Part shown: positions 25,682-37,775 of the stretch, piece by piece
Numbering within the stretch: position 1 is the first letter of the stretch
Layout: each line of letters opens with the position of its first letter
NCBI GenBank assembly: GCA_003342895.1
Contig: PTFA01000111.1
Coordinates: 2,206,199-2,270,198, forward strand
Length of the DNA: 64,000 bases
Direction of reading: 5' to 3'
Source of the DNA: Casuarius casuarius
Taxonomy: Eukaryota; Chordata; Aves; Casuariiformes; Casuariidae
Program-made: the position numbers and the translations under genes
Notes under the pieces: generated by a model
The model's database searches: none
What the model was told of the DNA's origin: nothing
The model's input: the letters and a program-made list of their open reading frames with translations, nothing else

Positions 25682-28600
25682 TGTCTCACAGTAGGCCCCA
25701 CCTTTTGAGGCATGTGTATCAAGCCAGGATGTACCAATTCAAATGTATCCTTAGATATCCTTAGATTAGCACACAAGTTGTTCTGGGGCTGTGATGACCC
25801 CCATGGTGATGCCATTATAAACTTTTAATACAATAATTCTGTGATAAAAGCTGTTCAAAGTTTAAGGGAGACGGGAGTTCTATAGTCTTTTTGTTATGTT
25901 CAGTGTTTATGAACAAAAAAGAAACACACCTTATATGTAAAGCCAAGATTTAATATAACTGAAATCCTAAGTCTAATCAAATAAACATTATTAGTTAGAT
26001 TTCATTATTAAAAAAAAAGAAAAAAGAAAATAAAGAAACAGATACTATTCCAGAAAAAAAGAAAGCTCAATAAGAAGGTGGTGGTGAGAAATGGGAGCCA
26101 TTCAGGGATGGTTGTGGAATAGTCAGAGAGACATTTCTAGTATGAAACTTAGTATTCAAGTAGCAATACCTTTTTCCTGCCGTGATCACTTCCCTTGAAA
26201 GCAGAAAGATTGTTCCAAAGAAATATTCTTGCAGCAAACAAAAGGTTATCTAAATGCCATGATTCTTCCTGGGAACTGGCTTTTGCACAGAATGAAAAGT
26301 AGCCAGGCCAAGAAGTGGGTCATGCAGCCTGCAGAAGAGAATGGGAGGGTGGCTGGGACCTAGTGGTCACTAATGGTCAGTTAAAGAAATGCAGACTTGG
26401 AGCTGAAGAGAAACAATTTTAGGGGTTAAAAAAAAAAGAAAAGAACAAAGAACATATCTAACATATGTAAAACACACCAATATTTAGTATATTTATATCT
26501 AGTGTGAAGTTGCAGACTTCAATGAGGAAACAGCAAGCTGTAAAAGCGTGTCAGAAAACACAGAAATATAGCCCCTAGTGAATCCAAACAAAGGAGAAAG
26601 GAGAGGAGGAAGACACAACCCCACAACCATCATGCTCTTCCCAGCGAAGCAAAGAACCTGGAACACCAACAACCGGCTGCAACCACCTCCCTGTGCCCCC
26701 TGCTTGCTGGGCAACACTGGCACCGTCAACCTCAGGACCCAAATGGGCAATAGAAGGGTTGGGATAACACCAGAATAAAAAGTAGATACTAAGAGTGTAT
26801 GTATAACAATTTTAACTGTATTATTATCATTATTGATTTTTTTCTGTAATGGTGTTTTCTTATTTTCTTTTTGTTCCTTTTTTAATAATTAAATCTGAAC
26901 TAATAATGATTCTTTGATTAGACTGTTAGGATTTTAATTGTACTAATAATAAATTTTTGGCTTTATATTTAAGGTGTGTTTCCTTTCTGCCTCTAACAAG
27001 ATTTTGAATGTAACAGGCTCAGTATCCAGCCTAAGCCGTCCAGCTTATGAAGAACTAGGTCATGGGTGGAAGATGGGGAAAGTGGACCATAATAGATAAT
27101 GTAGGAGAGAACCTTCTACCATACCGCCTTGCCAACACCTCTGTGTGTGGGTAGGCTTGATCTATCCTGAGTAGGAATCTCCCAGCAGTTGAGTAATGCT
27201 TGAAGTTCTACCTTTTTTCCTTTGGCATTTTAGGTGGAGTAGTCTCATGATACTGTATCTGCTCTGTAGAACCAAGANATCACAAGTAGTAAATGGACAG
27301 TGTCCCAAGGACAACAGAGTCCAGATATAGCTGTACTTACTATACTGCTTATACACTTTTGAGATAAATTGATCGCAAGATTGTAGTTACTGCCAAGTAT
27401 ACATATGATACTTTTTTTTTGTTCCTTCTTGGACCCTTCCTTTGCTCCTTCTTTCTTCAACAGAAGAAATGAATCAGCCCTTTCAGATTATCTTTTTGAC
27501 TATTATCACTTTGCAGTTCTAAAGCTGTGTTTACAGCAGTCGCCCATGTGTCCAAGATATGTATCTTAAAATGTTTTGCATCTACAAACACACATTTAAT
27601 TGTGCTATTTAAAGTTGTCTATGTCATCTTGTGCATAGGTAATCCTCATTGGAAAAAGGAAGAGCAAAATGGAATCCACTTCCTACTGATTTCCCTAGGA
27701 ATCAGTGAAAGTAAACTTCATATGTGTTTCTGCATGAGGACAAGAGATGATACAGGTGAATGCATTTGAATAATTAATAAAATGTTTTGAAAAAATGTTA
27801 TGAATAATGCCTTTACCTGTATTAACTCTGTTGCTGTTCTATTCAGGGTGCATGCCTCTTCATACAGTTGCTAGTGCAATGTTATGAAATGTAAGTTAAT
27901 TTTCCACAGTTAAGTGCTCATAAAACCATTCAACTTATCGTTTAATTTCTTGTCATGTTCCTTCCCAAGCAATCGCCTCATTAAGACTATTGCTGCAGTT
28001 TATATTCATAAAGTCATTCTTAATTCTAAATTTTCCTTTAAAGCTGCTGCTGAGAAACTGTCACTGCATTATCTTTGAAACATTTCTCATCTATCACATC
28101 GATTATTGCTCCAGGATGAAGGAACTGAGATAGGCAGTTTTGCTATTTCCTTGTTGGAATTGGATTCTTCTTTTGTTTATTTTGGTTTTGGCAGCTGTTT
28201 ATTTGGTGTCTTTAAATCTCCTTCTTCAAGCATTTGCTGCTTACTAGGGTGTGAACCAGTTCTGGGACCACCTATCATAACGTGCCTGCATTAAGTGGAT
28301 GATGATGAATAGATGGAATGAAATGCTGTTTGATTTCAGATTGTATCTACTTGCACTTTCTTTGCTACTATTCACATATCTGCTGTAGGAAGGAGGCAAA
28401 AAAAAAGCAACAAACAGTAAAAGAGACAAAACTACACAGAAGTTTTATTTCTTGTTGCTTCTTCCCAAGCTACTTGCCCAGCTTTGGCACTGACCCCAGC
28501 TGACTTACTTCAGTTGTACTGTAGATAAAATATATCCATTAACAGTCACTTACAGCTTTTNAAAAATATTCATTGTCCTTTAAATATAAAGAAGCTCCAG

Positions 28601-28967
28601 TGTCTGGCCTCTAAATTAAAGGGGTCACTTGCCAAAGTTTTAACTGTAGAAACCTGTTTTGTACAGTTCTAAATTGTATCTATATCTTATTTTTTGCTGA
28701 TAAGTTTCTCAAATAGCTGCTTGTCTGCATGTAAGCAATCAGGCATGTTTCTCCAATCCTGAAAGTACTTAATGGATTCGGTTTTATTCTTCACTAATGC
28801 TCAGGCAAACATCAGCGCCCTCCTGGTCAATCAAATCTGATGCCTTATACCTACAGAATCCAATGCAAAAATTTGTCTCCCTTCTGCAGTGTTAGACTAA
28901 AACTGTCAGACCTTTATAGCACTTACAGTTAAGGCAACCTGATCTTAATCAGATGATCAAAGAAAAA

Positions 28968-30115
28968 AGTCAGTTGAAGGGGACATCTGGAAGTCATCTA
29001 GTCCAAGTTCCTGTTCACAGCAAGGCTAGCTTCGAAGTTAGAGCAGGGCCTTGTCTAATTTGGTTTTGAAAAGCTTCAAGACATCCTCTCTGGGCAACCT
29101 GCTCCCACATTTAACCACCATCACCATGAAGAGTGTTTTCTGCATGTCCATTCTGAATTTTCTTTTTTGCAACTTGGATCCCTTATCTCTCGCCCTTTCT
29201 GCTGTGCATCTCTGAAAAGAATCTGGCACTGTCTTCCATATAAAGCCCTTAAGATGTAGTGAAAAACTGCAATAAGGTTCTCCTTTGGCTTTCTTTTCTC
29301 CAGGCTAAACAAGACTCACTTCCACAGCTTCTGTGTAAGTTGTGTGTTCCAGTCCCCCAGGCAGCTTATTAGCCCTCTGCTGCACTATCTCCAGTTCATC
29401 GAAATCTCTTTTGTACTGGTGACCCCAAACCAGAGGCATTCAGTGCAGATGCAGCCTCACCAGTGCTGAGTAGGGAATCTGGAGTAATCATTTCCCTCGA
29501 TATGCTGGCTTTGCCCTTGCTAAAGCAGCCCAGTAAGCGGTTAGCCCTCAGGGCTGTTGACTTTTTTCCAGCTGGCAACCCCAGGTCCTTTTTGCAGAGC
29601 TGCTTTCCAGCCAAGCAGGCCCCAGCTTATGCTGAAGCATGGTTTCTTCTGTCTTCTCTCTGCATTGTGGAAGAATTTGTTTTTGCTCAACTTTGTGAGG
29701 AATTGCTGGCCCATTTTTGCAGACTGTCAAGGCAGCCCTGCCCTCCAGCACATCAGCCTTTTTCCCTCAGATTGCAGAGGATACATTCCAGGCTATCGCC
29801 CCAGGCATGAGTGAAAATATTAAAGAGCATCAGTCACTACATTGTCTCTTGAGGAACTCTACTTGTAACAAGTTGCCAGCCAGACTTTGCACTGTTGACC
29901 CCTACCTTTTGAGCCTGATGATCCAACCAGTTTTCCACACAACTTGTAATTTACCCATCCAGTCCATATCTCTAACTCTTCAACAAAGATGTTATTGGTA
30001 GACCATGTCAAAAGCCTGGCTAAAGTCAAAGCAAAAGAAAAGTTCACTGCTCTCATCTCATCCACAGAGCCAGTTATTCCAGCTGGTTACCAGCAGGAGC
30101 TGGGCTACCCCTTGA
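28968..30115 (-). mobile_element. CR1 LINE, 3' UTR and C-terminal reverse-transcriptase part
   Basis: The plus strand reads antisense to CR1. It starts with the typical 3'-end wording (ACATCTGGAAGTCATCTAGT near 28982, then CTCTCTGGGCAACCTGCTCC at 29087). It continues through the CACCAGTGCTGAGTA region (29458) and a CAGGTCCTTTTTGCAGAGCT region (29582). It ends in the reverse-transcriptase segment, where minus-strand peptide NNIFVEEL (near 29978) corresponds to the CR1 segment just before the polymerase core. Numerous stops and frameshifts are present, and the segment that should carry the catalytic FADD motif appears deleted or unrecognisable near 29.7-29.8 kb. It is a dead copy; the frames at 29038-30249 on both strands are its debris. 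Confidence 0.93.
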
Positions 30116-30404
30116 AGGAGGATGAGCCGGGACCGTGGTGCATGCAGTGTCAGCAGGGTGGTGCCCTTGCTGACAGGTGCCACCCTGCTGTACTTGAGTG
30201 GGTCTAGGTCGAGGCTAGGGACTGGATCCTTCCAGCACCTGGCCATCATCTGACTGGGTGAGGTGAGGAGTCAGGTCAGAGGTTGATCCAGGAGCCCTAT
30301 CAGCATCCTAAGATCCTATCAGCAAATCCTAAGGGGTATTGGGAGAGGAGGAAGATAGCACACTCAGGGCCCTGATGCACAGGATCTCACCTATCAGTTT
30401 CTTC
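30116..30404. other. Non-CR1-looking interval inside the CR1 copy
   Basis: Between the two recognisable CR1 parts the sequence stops matching CR1 as I know it. It is GC-richer and contains an 11-bp perfect hairpin (30151-30161 with 30180-30190) and a small direct repeat of CCTATCAGCA near 30296 and 30315. It may be an insertion into the CR1, a filler at a deletion junction, or a badly decayed part of CR1. Confidence 0.45.
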
Positions 30405-31130
30405 AGCAAGCTGAGGTCTTCTGAAAGCTGGAATATTTAGTCTGCTAGTTGCCTTCTCCACTTTTCGTAGGATCTTAATATACTCTCTATCACCTACTGT
30501 GTCCCCAGTTGCCATAGATACAAGATTAGGAAGAGCTCATCCCTTTATATGTTCATCCAACATCTGTGTCAAAAAACTGTCTGAACAGAACAACATTTGA
30601 GAAATCTCCTGGATTGTTCGTGCCCTGCCATGTTGCCCTCCCAGCATGGTTGCTGAAGTCCTGAGAACCAAGGACTACAATTGTGAAACTTCTTCTAGCT
30701 GCTTGAAGAAGGCTTTGTTCACTTCCTCTTCTTGATTGGACTGTCTGTAGCAGACACCCACCATGACATCCCCCCTTCTGCTTTCTTAGCTGATCCTGAC
30801 ACACAAGCTCTCAAAAGGCCTGTTTACCATTCCATAGCAGAGCCCCATGAATCTGAACTGTACTTCTGTGTATAGTGCAATCCCACCTTCCTTGTCAGTC
30901 TTTCATAAAGAATTTGTAACCATCCATTGCAGATCTCCACTCATGCAGGCTATCCCTTCACATCTCTAATTCTGAGATTGCACACAAATTCACAGTTCCT
31001 CTGTTTATTTCCCAGCATCCATGTGCTTTGTACCAGCACTTTACTCAGGTCCCCAGCCATCCAGCTTTCTCAGAAGGAGTGTGAGCATCTCCCCTATTTC
31101 CCTGAGGCATGTGAACTTCTTCCCTAACCC
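30405..31130 (-). mobile_element. CR1 LINE, endonuclease part of ORF2
   Basis: Antisense CR1 continues here. Minus-strand translation near 30690-30770 gives the peptide VGVCYRQSNQEEEVNKAFFK, which corresponds to the apurinic-type endonuclease domain of CR1 ORF2. Supporting plus-strand wording includes CAGTTGCCATAGATACAAGA (30509), GTAGCCATCCATTGCAG-like text (30917) and a TGTTTATTTCCCAGCATCCA region (31002). The reverse-transcriptase core that should join this part to 28968-30115 is missing, so the copy has an internal deletion or replacement. The expected downstream GDFNHPDICW-type catalytic segment is not intact. Confidence 0.88.
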
Positions 31131-34100
31131 CCCTTATCCAAAAAGTTCAATATTCCCCCCTCTACTTACAAGCAAAATCTGGACTGTTTTCCTTTTCACT
31201 GAATTGTGTGTGTGATGGCATACATGCATGCAAGTGTGTGAATGAATATGTGAATAAAAAGGTGGATGTTCTCACGTAAAAGAGGAAAATAGTTTTAACC
31301 TAAATTTTACTTGAAATACTGGTTGTAGACAGATAGAAGACTGCATCAGGCATTTTCTGCATTGTGAGGAAATCTGAATTTCCCACTTCACTAGGGCACC
31401 CATCATAGAAAGAAAATACCTGGAAACCATGGGTTTACTTTAATGCTTTATTAGATTCTTACTAGCCCTTGATGTGTTGGAGTAAATGTGAATAATAAAT
31501 AGTTGTAACTAAAATTAAAATATTGGAAATTGTGTGAAAAAGGAGGTGGAACTGCACTTAAACATCTAACTATCAAGGACTGCTAACAACAGAAAGGAAT
31601 TGTAAGCAGTAGTGAAGTTAAAAGCTCAGTGGAAGAATACTATTCCTATGGTATATTATTGAAGCAGAAATTAATATTGGCTGTTCTTCAGATACCCTAG
31701 ACAAAAAGTACTGCTGGGTCTGTTTCTTTAAGAGATCACCGTGAAAAGCCTTCAATGGGCAAGAAGCTATTTTCTTTCCTTCTCCATGGAGTTCCTGCCA
31801 GGATAGAAGGGAGTCAAGTGATACAAAGACCAACCAGACTGCAGCTGTTTGAATGCATTATGAAGAGATGTGTACCACAGCTGAATATGGCAAGTTTTTC
31901 TTATGACCAAGTGTAGTGCTATGGAAATATAGCTATGTTGGCTTGGCCACCGAACAAATTCATTCAGAATAAAAGTTGTGCTCAAGTTTAGAGAAATGAT
32001 CCATTCTGGTTTTACAGCATAAAGGTATTCACAAAAATCAATGACTGAAATCCAGAACAAGCTTTATTCCACACTGTGTCTAGAACAGTCTCCAGAGTGG
32101 ACAAGACAATATCTAAAGCTTGACATCTATTTGACAAGAAAAAATAATATTTTCTGTTCTCTGTTTTCCATCAGTAAAGCATTACCTTTGAGCTTTGAGT
32201 CAAAAAGAATCTTATTTTAAAGTCTATTTCCAAGAATATTTGAAATATATTAGATATTTAAATTGCACTCTTCATCACTCTCAGTGGTTAAATTATTAAA
32301 ATGTACTTGAATATCATCATCCCTACATGTAAATATAAAAGAAACTATCAGTTATAGGCACCCGGATTCTCATAGCCTTTTCAACCTGCAGGTGTGCTTT
32401 GCAAGAGACTGAAGTGTGAAAATCATGAACCAGCATATGGCTTGCTTCAAAAACTCCCTAAATTATGTTTGAGTGGTTCTGCAAATAATTATGCTTCACT
32501 GATTAAATATATCATATACTACAAAAGCAGAAGCAGTTTATATTGCGTTGTTCATGCCCTGTTGGATCATCCAGGTCATACTGAAATAAACACCAATATA
32601 TTTGAATATATAGAAAAAAAAAAGTCACAGATATGGCACTGGTTGTTCTCAGCAAGGTACCAATGTCTGAGGATAAGAATCTTTCCTCATTTAGTTTGCT
32701 TTTAGAGCAATATAGTTTCACTGACTTTATTGGAGTAATTTTGGTTTACACTTCTGTAAACTTGTATAAGAGAGAGGACATTTAGGCCTCTTAAATTTAT
32801 TTTGTGTATGAATTATTTCCAAATGCCAAAAGGGTTGCAAATTAATGCTTTCTGTCAATGCCAGTGTCTCATGCTGAAAAAAATCTTGCCAGCTTAAAAC
32901 ATCCAGACAGGAGAATAGCATAGAAAACACTCATAAACTCTGAGTACTGGAAGAATCAGAGTGAAATCCAGCTGCACCATTTCCTAATCCATAAAATAAT
33001 CTGAAACATATTTAGAGAAAAAAAGAAGGATGAAGTAGAAAAAAAAAGACTCAACTAGCCATTTTATTCACAGTTGCAAAACGTCTATTAGTTTGACAGT
33101 GGATATTGGTTTGCTACCTTGAATTCTGCTGTGAGAAGGCATCTTCTCTACATTCTCATTAATGACACTATTGGTATGCACCAGAGTAATGAGGACAAAA
33201 CAATGAGTTGGCAGGCTGAGTGGAGAATGGTTAGAAGAAAAAGTCATACTCAGCCTGAGTGAACAGGCTACAGCTACTGAAAAAATTGGCTAAAATAACT
33301 CTACTTGTAAAATAACTAGATTTCTTTTTTTTTTATTATTGTTGTCCTGCAGAACAGAACACCTCTGACAGCTTTCAAGATAATCTGCTGTCAGGTCTAG
33401 CTAATTAATTTTAGTTAGGCTAAAATGAGGTCCTATCTCACTGGCAAAGAGAACTTGAGNCCACATCTGACAAATAGGCAACTGAAATACCTTCATTTTA
33501 TTTTCTAGTCATAAATTTGCCTGAAAAAAAGAGTCTTGGAACTTATTCATGTATGAAAACACTTTCTACCAACATAGCAATTTTTATCAAAGAAAATAGG
33601 AAGTTCTGCTGAAACTTTGCTGACTGCTCTAGTTTAAAACCTGTTTTCATTAAAAAAAAAAAAAACAGAATAAAACAAAACCCTTTTTCTAATCAACATT
33701 TCTGGCTCCTACCTCTGCAGAGAAAAAGTTCAGAGTAGACCCTTGAAGCTGACCAATTTTGAGATGCATGACTCTTTCTGAGCAGATGCAACAGTGTGAG
33801 AAAGACATCAGAGAAATGTGTAAGAGTCTCGAGTTGTTCAGCAGTGTCTGTTGTCCCAGTGATGTCAGTCTGCTTCTTTTCTTCTAGTGCAACAGCTTTA
33901 GGGTTAGGCGTGAGTCCTCTGTTTCTTTAAGTCCCTGTAACACCTTGTTCAAATGTCACTCCGGGAGAAGAAAGACTGCTAAGGAAGGACTCTAACTAGT
34001 CTTTGGGCAGACACAGATATATCTTTAAAAAAGGGGTAAAAGATACCAGGCAAGCAGCAATAACTTCTTTTGAAAAGTCAGTGTGAGTCTGAGACAAGTG

Positions 34101-34860
34101 GGTTGAGACACTCAGAAGGAAACCCTTACTAGTATGCTGCTTCCTTCATTTCATCTCTCCATCACAATCGAACCCATGCTGGTAGTTTGATAACTCTCCT
34201 TGCATTACGGTCAAACTGGGCTTCAAGGGCAATGTCTTGCTGCTAATAAGGTTCCAAAAGTATCCAAAATGTGCACAAAAGCTGTGGTATGCCAAACTTT
34301 TGATGAAGTACACTTCACAGAAATGATAGTATGAGAAGTACAGTTACTGTGTGAGAGGAAATAAAATCAAAGCCTGAGCTTTCTTTGTGGCTCTTTTTCA
34401 TTAAATAAGCCTGGCAGTAAGAAGAAAGGAATGGCCAGGTAGGATGGCACTGGGGCTGAGATCTTATCCCTACTATAAGATTATCTTATGGAGTTTTTGT
34501 TTNATCTTTTTGTGTCAAAGCTCCCATCTTGCAAAATAAGAGAACTGTTACTTAAGACCCTCATCACCATGGAAAGGCCAGGCTAACCAGCTAGAATATT
34601 CATAAGGAACAAAGGATCAAGTTTTCTGCTGATTTAGCATGACTGACTGCAGTGAATTGGCCTCCAAAATGCACATCCCCATACATTTTCTTGCAGTATT
34701 GATAGANGATTGTGATGTAAAATTGAGGAGAAGCAATATTAAATGACCTAATTTGTCAATTACTTATTGCTGTGGGATATCCTTGACAGCAGGGCTGGGA
34801 ATATATGGGATTAATATAGGGAGTAGATGAACCCCACACACTGAGTTATTTTCCATGATA
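31131..34860. other. Gene-free AT-rich stretch
   Basis: No gene, LTR or LINE is recognised. Open frames reach 103 codons (32394-32705) without any motif. Small A and T runs occur near 33327 and 33650. Several single N calls are present. Confidence 0.7.
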
Positions 34861-35180
34861 CATTTTATTGGAATTCACATCAGAGCCATCACAATGGTAA
34901 TCCATAACACACAATGTGCTGCTGGTGAAGCCCATGCCCGGAGGCTGCATCGATGGCTTGTTACGTGAGCCTTCGGTGTTCACTCACCCTGCTAGTGTGA
35001 AAATGAGAACTGCAGGGTGAATCCTAATAGCTTCTGTCAGGCCTCTAAGGACGAGTGTTTGTCTGACTGCATTGGCTTCTCATTTATCCTTGCTATCACC
35101 ACCTATTCATCTCCCTCTCAGCTTTGAAGGTGAAATCTCCGATTCTCCTTCATCAGAGCTGACAGCAGCACCAAAGCTTT
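34861..35180. other. CpG-richer patch, possible conserved non-coding element
   Basis: Within AT-rich surroundings this patch keeps several CpG dinucleotides in a short span (near 34939, 34951, 34964 and 34974) and is of higher complexity than its neighbours. No repeat family or exon was recognised. CpG retention can mark a constrained or unmethylated element, or a younger insertion. Function is not visible from the sequence. Confidence 0.3.
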
Positions 35181-35514
35181 CTCTCCTGTGTTACAAAACT
35201 CTCCTTTCCAGAACATTAAAACATTACTTCTTCAGGAAAAACATAAAGCAAAACAGAACTGACTCTTTGTCTAGGAATGCCATTAACATTTTTCAAGCCC
35301 ATAAGGTATTTAATCCTTTGTCTTTTTTGCTAATTTGGGGTGGCTTTAAGTGCTCACAATAATGTTTACTTTCTCTGGAAAATTTACAAGAGAAGAGAAA
35401 TTACTTCAGACTGATGGATTCTAATTTACCCCAAGCTACAGTAGATTTTCTATGATTGGATTTTTGTATCTTTTTACAAAATTTGCACTTTAAATATTTT
35501 TAAGAACTGCTCTG

Positions 35515-35640
35515 TTTGAAGCAAGAACTAATTAAGGTGTGCCTTACAACCTATAGCATACGGATGATCAGACTGGATGATAACTGTGGCTGCCTTTTGG
35601 CCTTTGAATCTATGAATCAATGTATTCTGACAGGAACTGG
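35515..35640 (+). mobile_element. CR1 LINE 3' end, sense strand
   Basis: The sequence GATCAGACTGGATGATAACT followed by a CTTTTGGCCTTTGAATCTATG region matches the extreme 3' end of CR1, including the terminal ATTCTATG-like octamer repeats (AATCTATGAATCAATG near 35606-35621). This is the opposite orientation to the other CR1 copies here. Only about 100 bases are preserved. The overlapping 80-codon and 90-codon frames are not genes. Confidence 0.85.
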
Positions 35641-36634
35641 CTATATTTCTGAGACACGCAGAGTCCTCTACGTTGTAAAAAAAGAATGTCTGACCCATGG
35701 GACATACAACGTGGACCCTTTCCAAACTCTTTGCTCGCATGTCATCCAGCTTGGCTGAAAATTGCTTGATGAGTTTTTGTGTTGCTCTTACAGGTGGCAC
35801 TAATGAGCAATGAATGACTTGACCTACACTTAATACATCCCCCCCCTTAGAGCACAGCCAAAGACTTCATTTTGTGTTAACAAATTACTAGTGAAACGAT
35901 ACAAGTTACTACTTCTACTACCAGCCAGCTCACCTCCTTACATCAATCACATGTTCTCAGTCCACTGAGGCAGCAAAATATTCTCACACACAGAATGCAC
36001 CAATCAACATTGGGTGCAAAACCTTTAAAAGCTATTCCTACAGAAAAAGAAATACCCATACTTACTACATAGTCAGGAGAGTACAAAGAAAACTATCTCC
36101 TTGCATTCCTTAAGGCTCACACTTCTTCAAAAGAAGAGAAGAGTAAAACAATCAATTCTGAACTGGCCTGAAGAGTCTGAATGTCCCCACTCCAAGAATG
36201 CTACTTGACTATTGCAATGCTTGAAACAGCCAGTCCATTACATACTCCAAATTAGCTGCTGTTCATTACAATGAGACTGTGCTGTTTAAAAATGCACGTA
36301 TTTGAAGTTGTGACAGCTTAATCCATGGCCTAAGTTATACAAAAGGCCAGAATATATCATGAAGACTATAACTTCTAGCCTCACAAATAGCAGAAGCACA
36401 AAGAATGAGGGTATCAATAATAAAATACATTTTTTGACATTTAAATGAAAAATGGCATCTTGGAATACAGACACGTTCCTAATTTCAGTTAGTAATATTG
36501 TAACTGTAGGTGCCAGCTGNTACTATCACATTTATACAGTTAGAAATCTTGCTTTTCATTCACTTTCCCATCTGAGTATCTACAATAGGAATGTAATTAA
36601 AATGTTATTTTAAAATTGTGCTGAGTCAGAAGAG

Positions 36635-36987
36635 CATGGAGGTTAGAGGTGGAAAGACCTATGGCAGTGTTTAAGCCATCTTATTGATAAAGCAGGATTT
36701 TTTTTAAAATTTGAACTGTATTCTTAAAATTTTATTAGAATATAGAATTAAAAGTCTTTCTTCTTTTGGGAGGTTATTCCACATACCAGCAATCACTATC
36801 TGGAAATAGCATTTGTTTTTCAGATTAAACATTTCTTTTTCCTTAATATTGCCCTCTAATACTTATACTTGTGGATATTAATTGATTTTTCTCTGTCCTG
36901 GCTGTCAGATTATAACTATGTTTCTCCTCTTTTGTCGTCGCTTAACCAACCAAGAATTTGTGAACATGGGTCTTCTCTGTTTTCCCC
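36635..36987 (-). mobile_element. Old CR1 LINE 3' fragment
   Basis: Antisense wording of an older CR1 subfamily can be followed from GGAGGTTAGAGGTGGAAAGA (36639). It passes through GGGAGGTTATTCCACATACC (36768) and on to AGATTAAACATTTCTTTTTC and a CCTTAATATTGCCC segment (36823-36853). Divergence is high. It ends within about 40 bases of the solo LTR at 36994. Confidence 0.7.
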
Positions 36988-36993
36988 TTTAGG

Positions 36994-37392
36994 TGCTGTC
37001 GTGGCCCGAAGGCAGTCGTTCAGGACGACCTCCCTCCCCTTGGGACCAACAACCAAGTTCGTGATGCCCTTGGACTGAATTAAGGTGAAACGACACCAGC
37101 CAACCAGTTTAAGATTTATTAACACAAAGATAAGGCATGTGGTCAAGTAGGATAATTCAATGGCGAATACTGCAACTAGCTAGACAAGTCCCNTGCCACG
37201 CGTTTCAAACAGATCCAACAAAGGAGAGGGAAAAAGAGAGGAGAGAGAGAGAGAAAAGATATCACCACCCGTGGATCCAGCGGCGTCCCGTTGGTCCTCT
37301 TCCTTTGGGAGTCTCAGTGGTGGGGTGGGGGGGGAGAGAGACTCCACTTGAAACTGACTTCCAGGTAGACTATGAATATTTAACTACTATCA
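36994..37392 (-). mobile_element. Solo LTR lying between CR1 fragments
   Basis: On the minus strand this 399-bp segment begins TGATAGTAG and ends CCACGACAGCA. It is flanked by a near-perfect 6-bp duplication, TTTAGG at 36988-36993 and TTTAAG at 37393-37398. It contains an AATAAA poly(A) signal on the minus strand followed by about 120 bases of GC-richer U5-like sequence. A GA-rich simple tract sits in the U3 part (plus strand near 37222-37258). No TATA box is obvious. The family is distinct from the LTR at 8301. The insertion falls between two CR1 fragments, so it is younger than them if they were once contiguous. Confidence 0.85.
37115..37120 (-). terminator. LTR poly(A) signal AATAAA
   Basis: TTTATT on the plus strand, in the expected R region of the 36994-37392 LTR. 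Confidence 0.7.
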
Positions 37393-37398
37393 TTTAAG

Positions 37399-37775
37399 TA
37401 AAACAATCCAGACAGTTTTTCACCATATAATAGTCCATCTATCTGGGCTGTCACATCTCAACTTGGCTACAAGGATGTTGTTGGAGATCATGTTGAAAGC
37501 CTTGCTAAAGACAAGGTAGATGACATTCATTGCTTTCCACTCATCCACAGATCTAGTCATTTCATCACAGAAGGCAACCAGGTTGGTCAGGCAGGATTTA
37601 CCCTTGGTAAATCTATGTTAGTTGTTCCCAATCAACTTCATGTGACTGGCTTCATGATTTTCCCAGGCACTGAATGAAGGTGACCAGACTGTAGTTCCCC
37701 AAATCATCCTTCTTATCATTTTAAGAGACTGGTGGAAGCCTTTTGCCCATCATCAGGATCTGTCCCCAGTTTCTG
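37399..37775 (-). mobile_element. CR1 LINE reverse-transcriptase fragment
   Basis: Antisense CR1 ORF2. Minus-strand translation across about 37455-37513 gives FSKAFNMISNNILVAKL, the CR1 reverse-transcriptase segment preceding the catalytic core. Plus-strand wording includes AAGGCAACCAGGTTGGTCAG (37569), a CCCTTGGTAAATC segment and a GACTGTAGTTCCC segment. The frame is broken by substitutions and indels. It overlaps in content with the 30.0-kb CR1 part, so the two are separate insertions. Confidence 0.88.

Larger units (their letters stand above)
21701..28966. other. Gene-free AT-rich stretch
   Basis: No gene is recognised. It holds a short TA run near 22495-22507, a possible ancient repeat at 22.98-23.09 kb, an AATAAC-type microsatellite at 24.44 kb, a 16-bp triplicated motif at 25.64 kb and small A-rich tracts near 26.0 and 26.4 kb. 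Open frames up to 83 codons show no motif. Confidence 0.7.
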
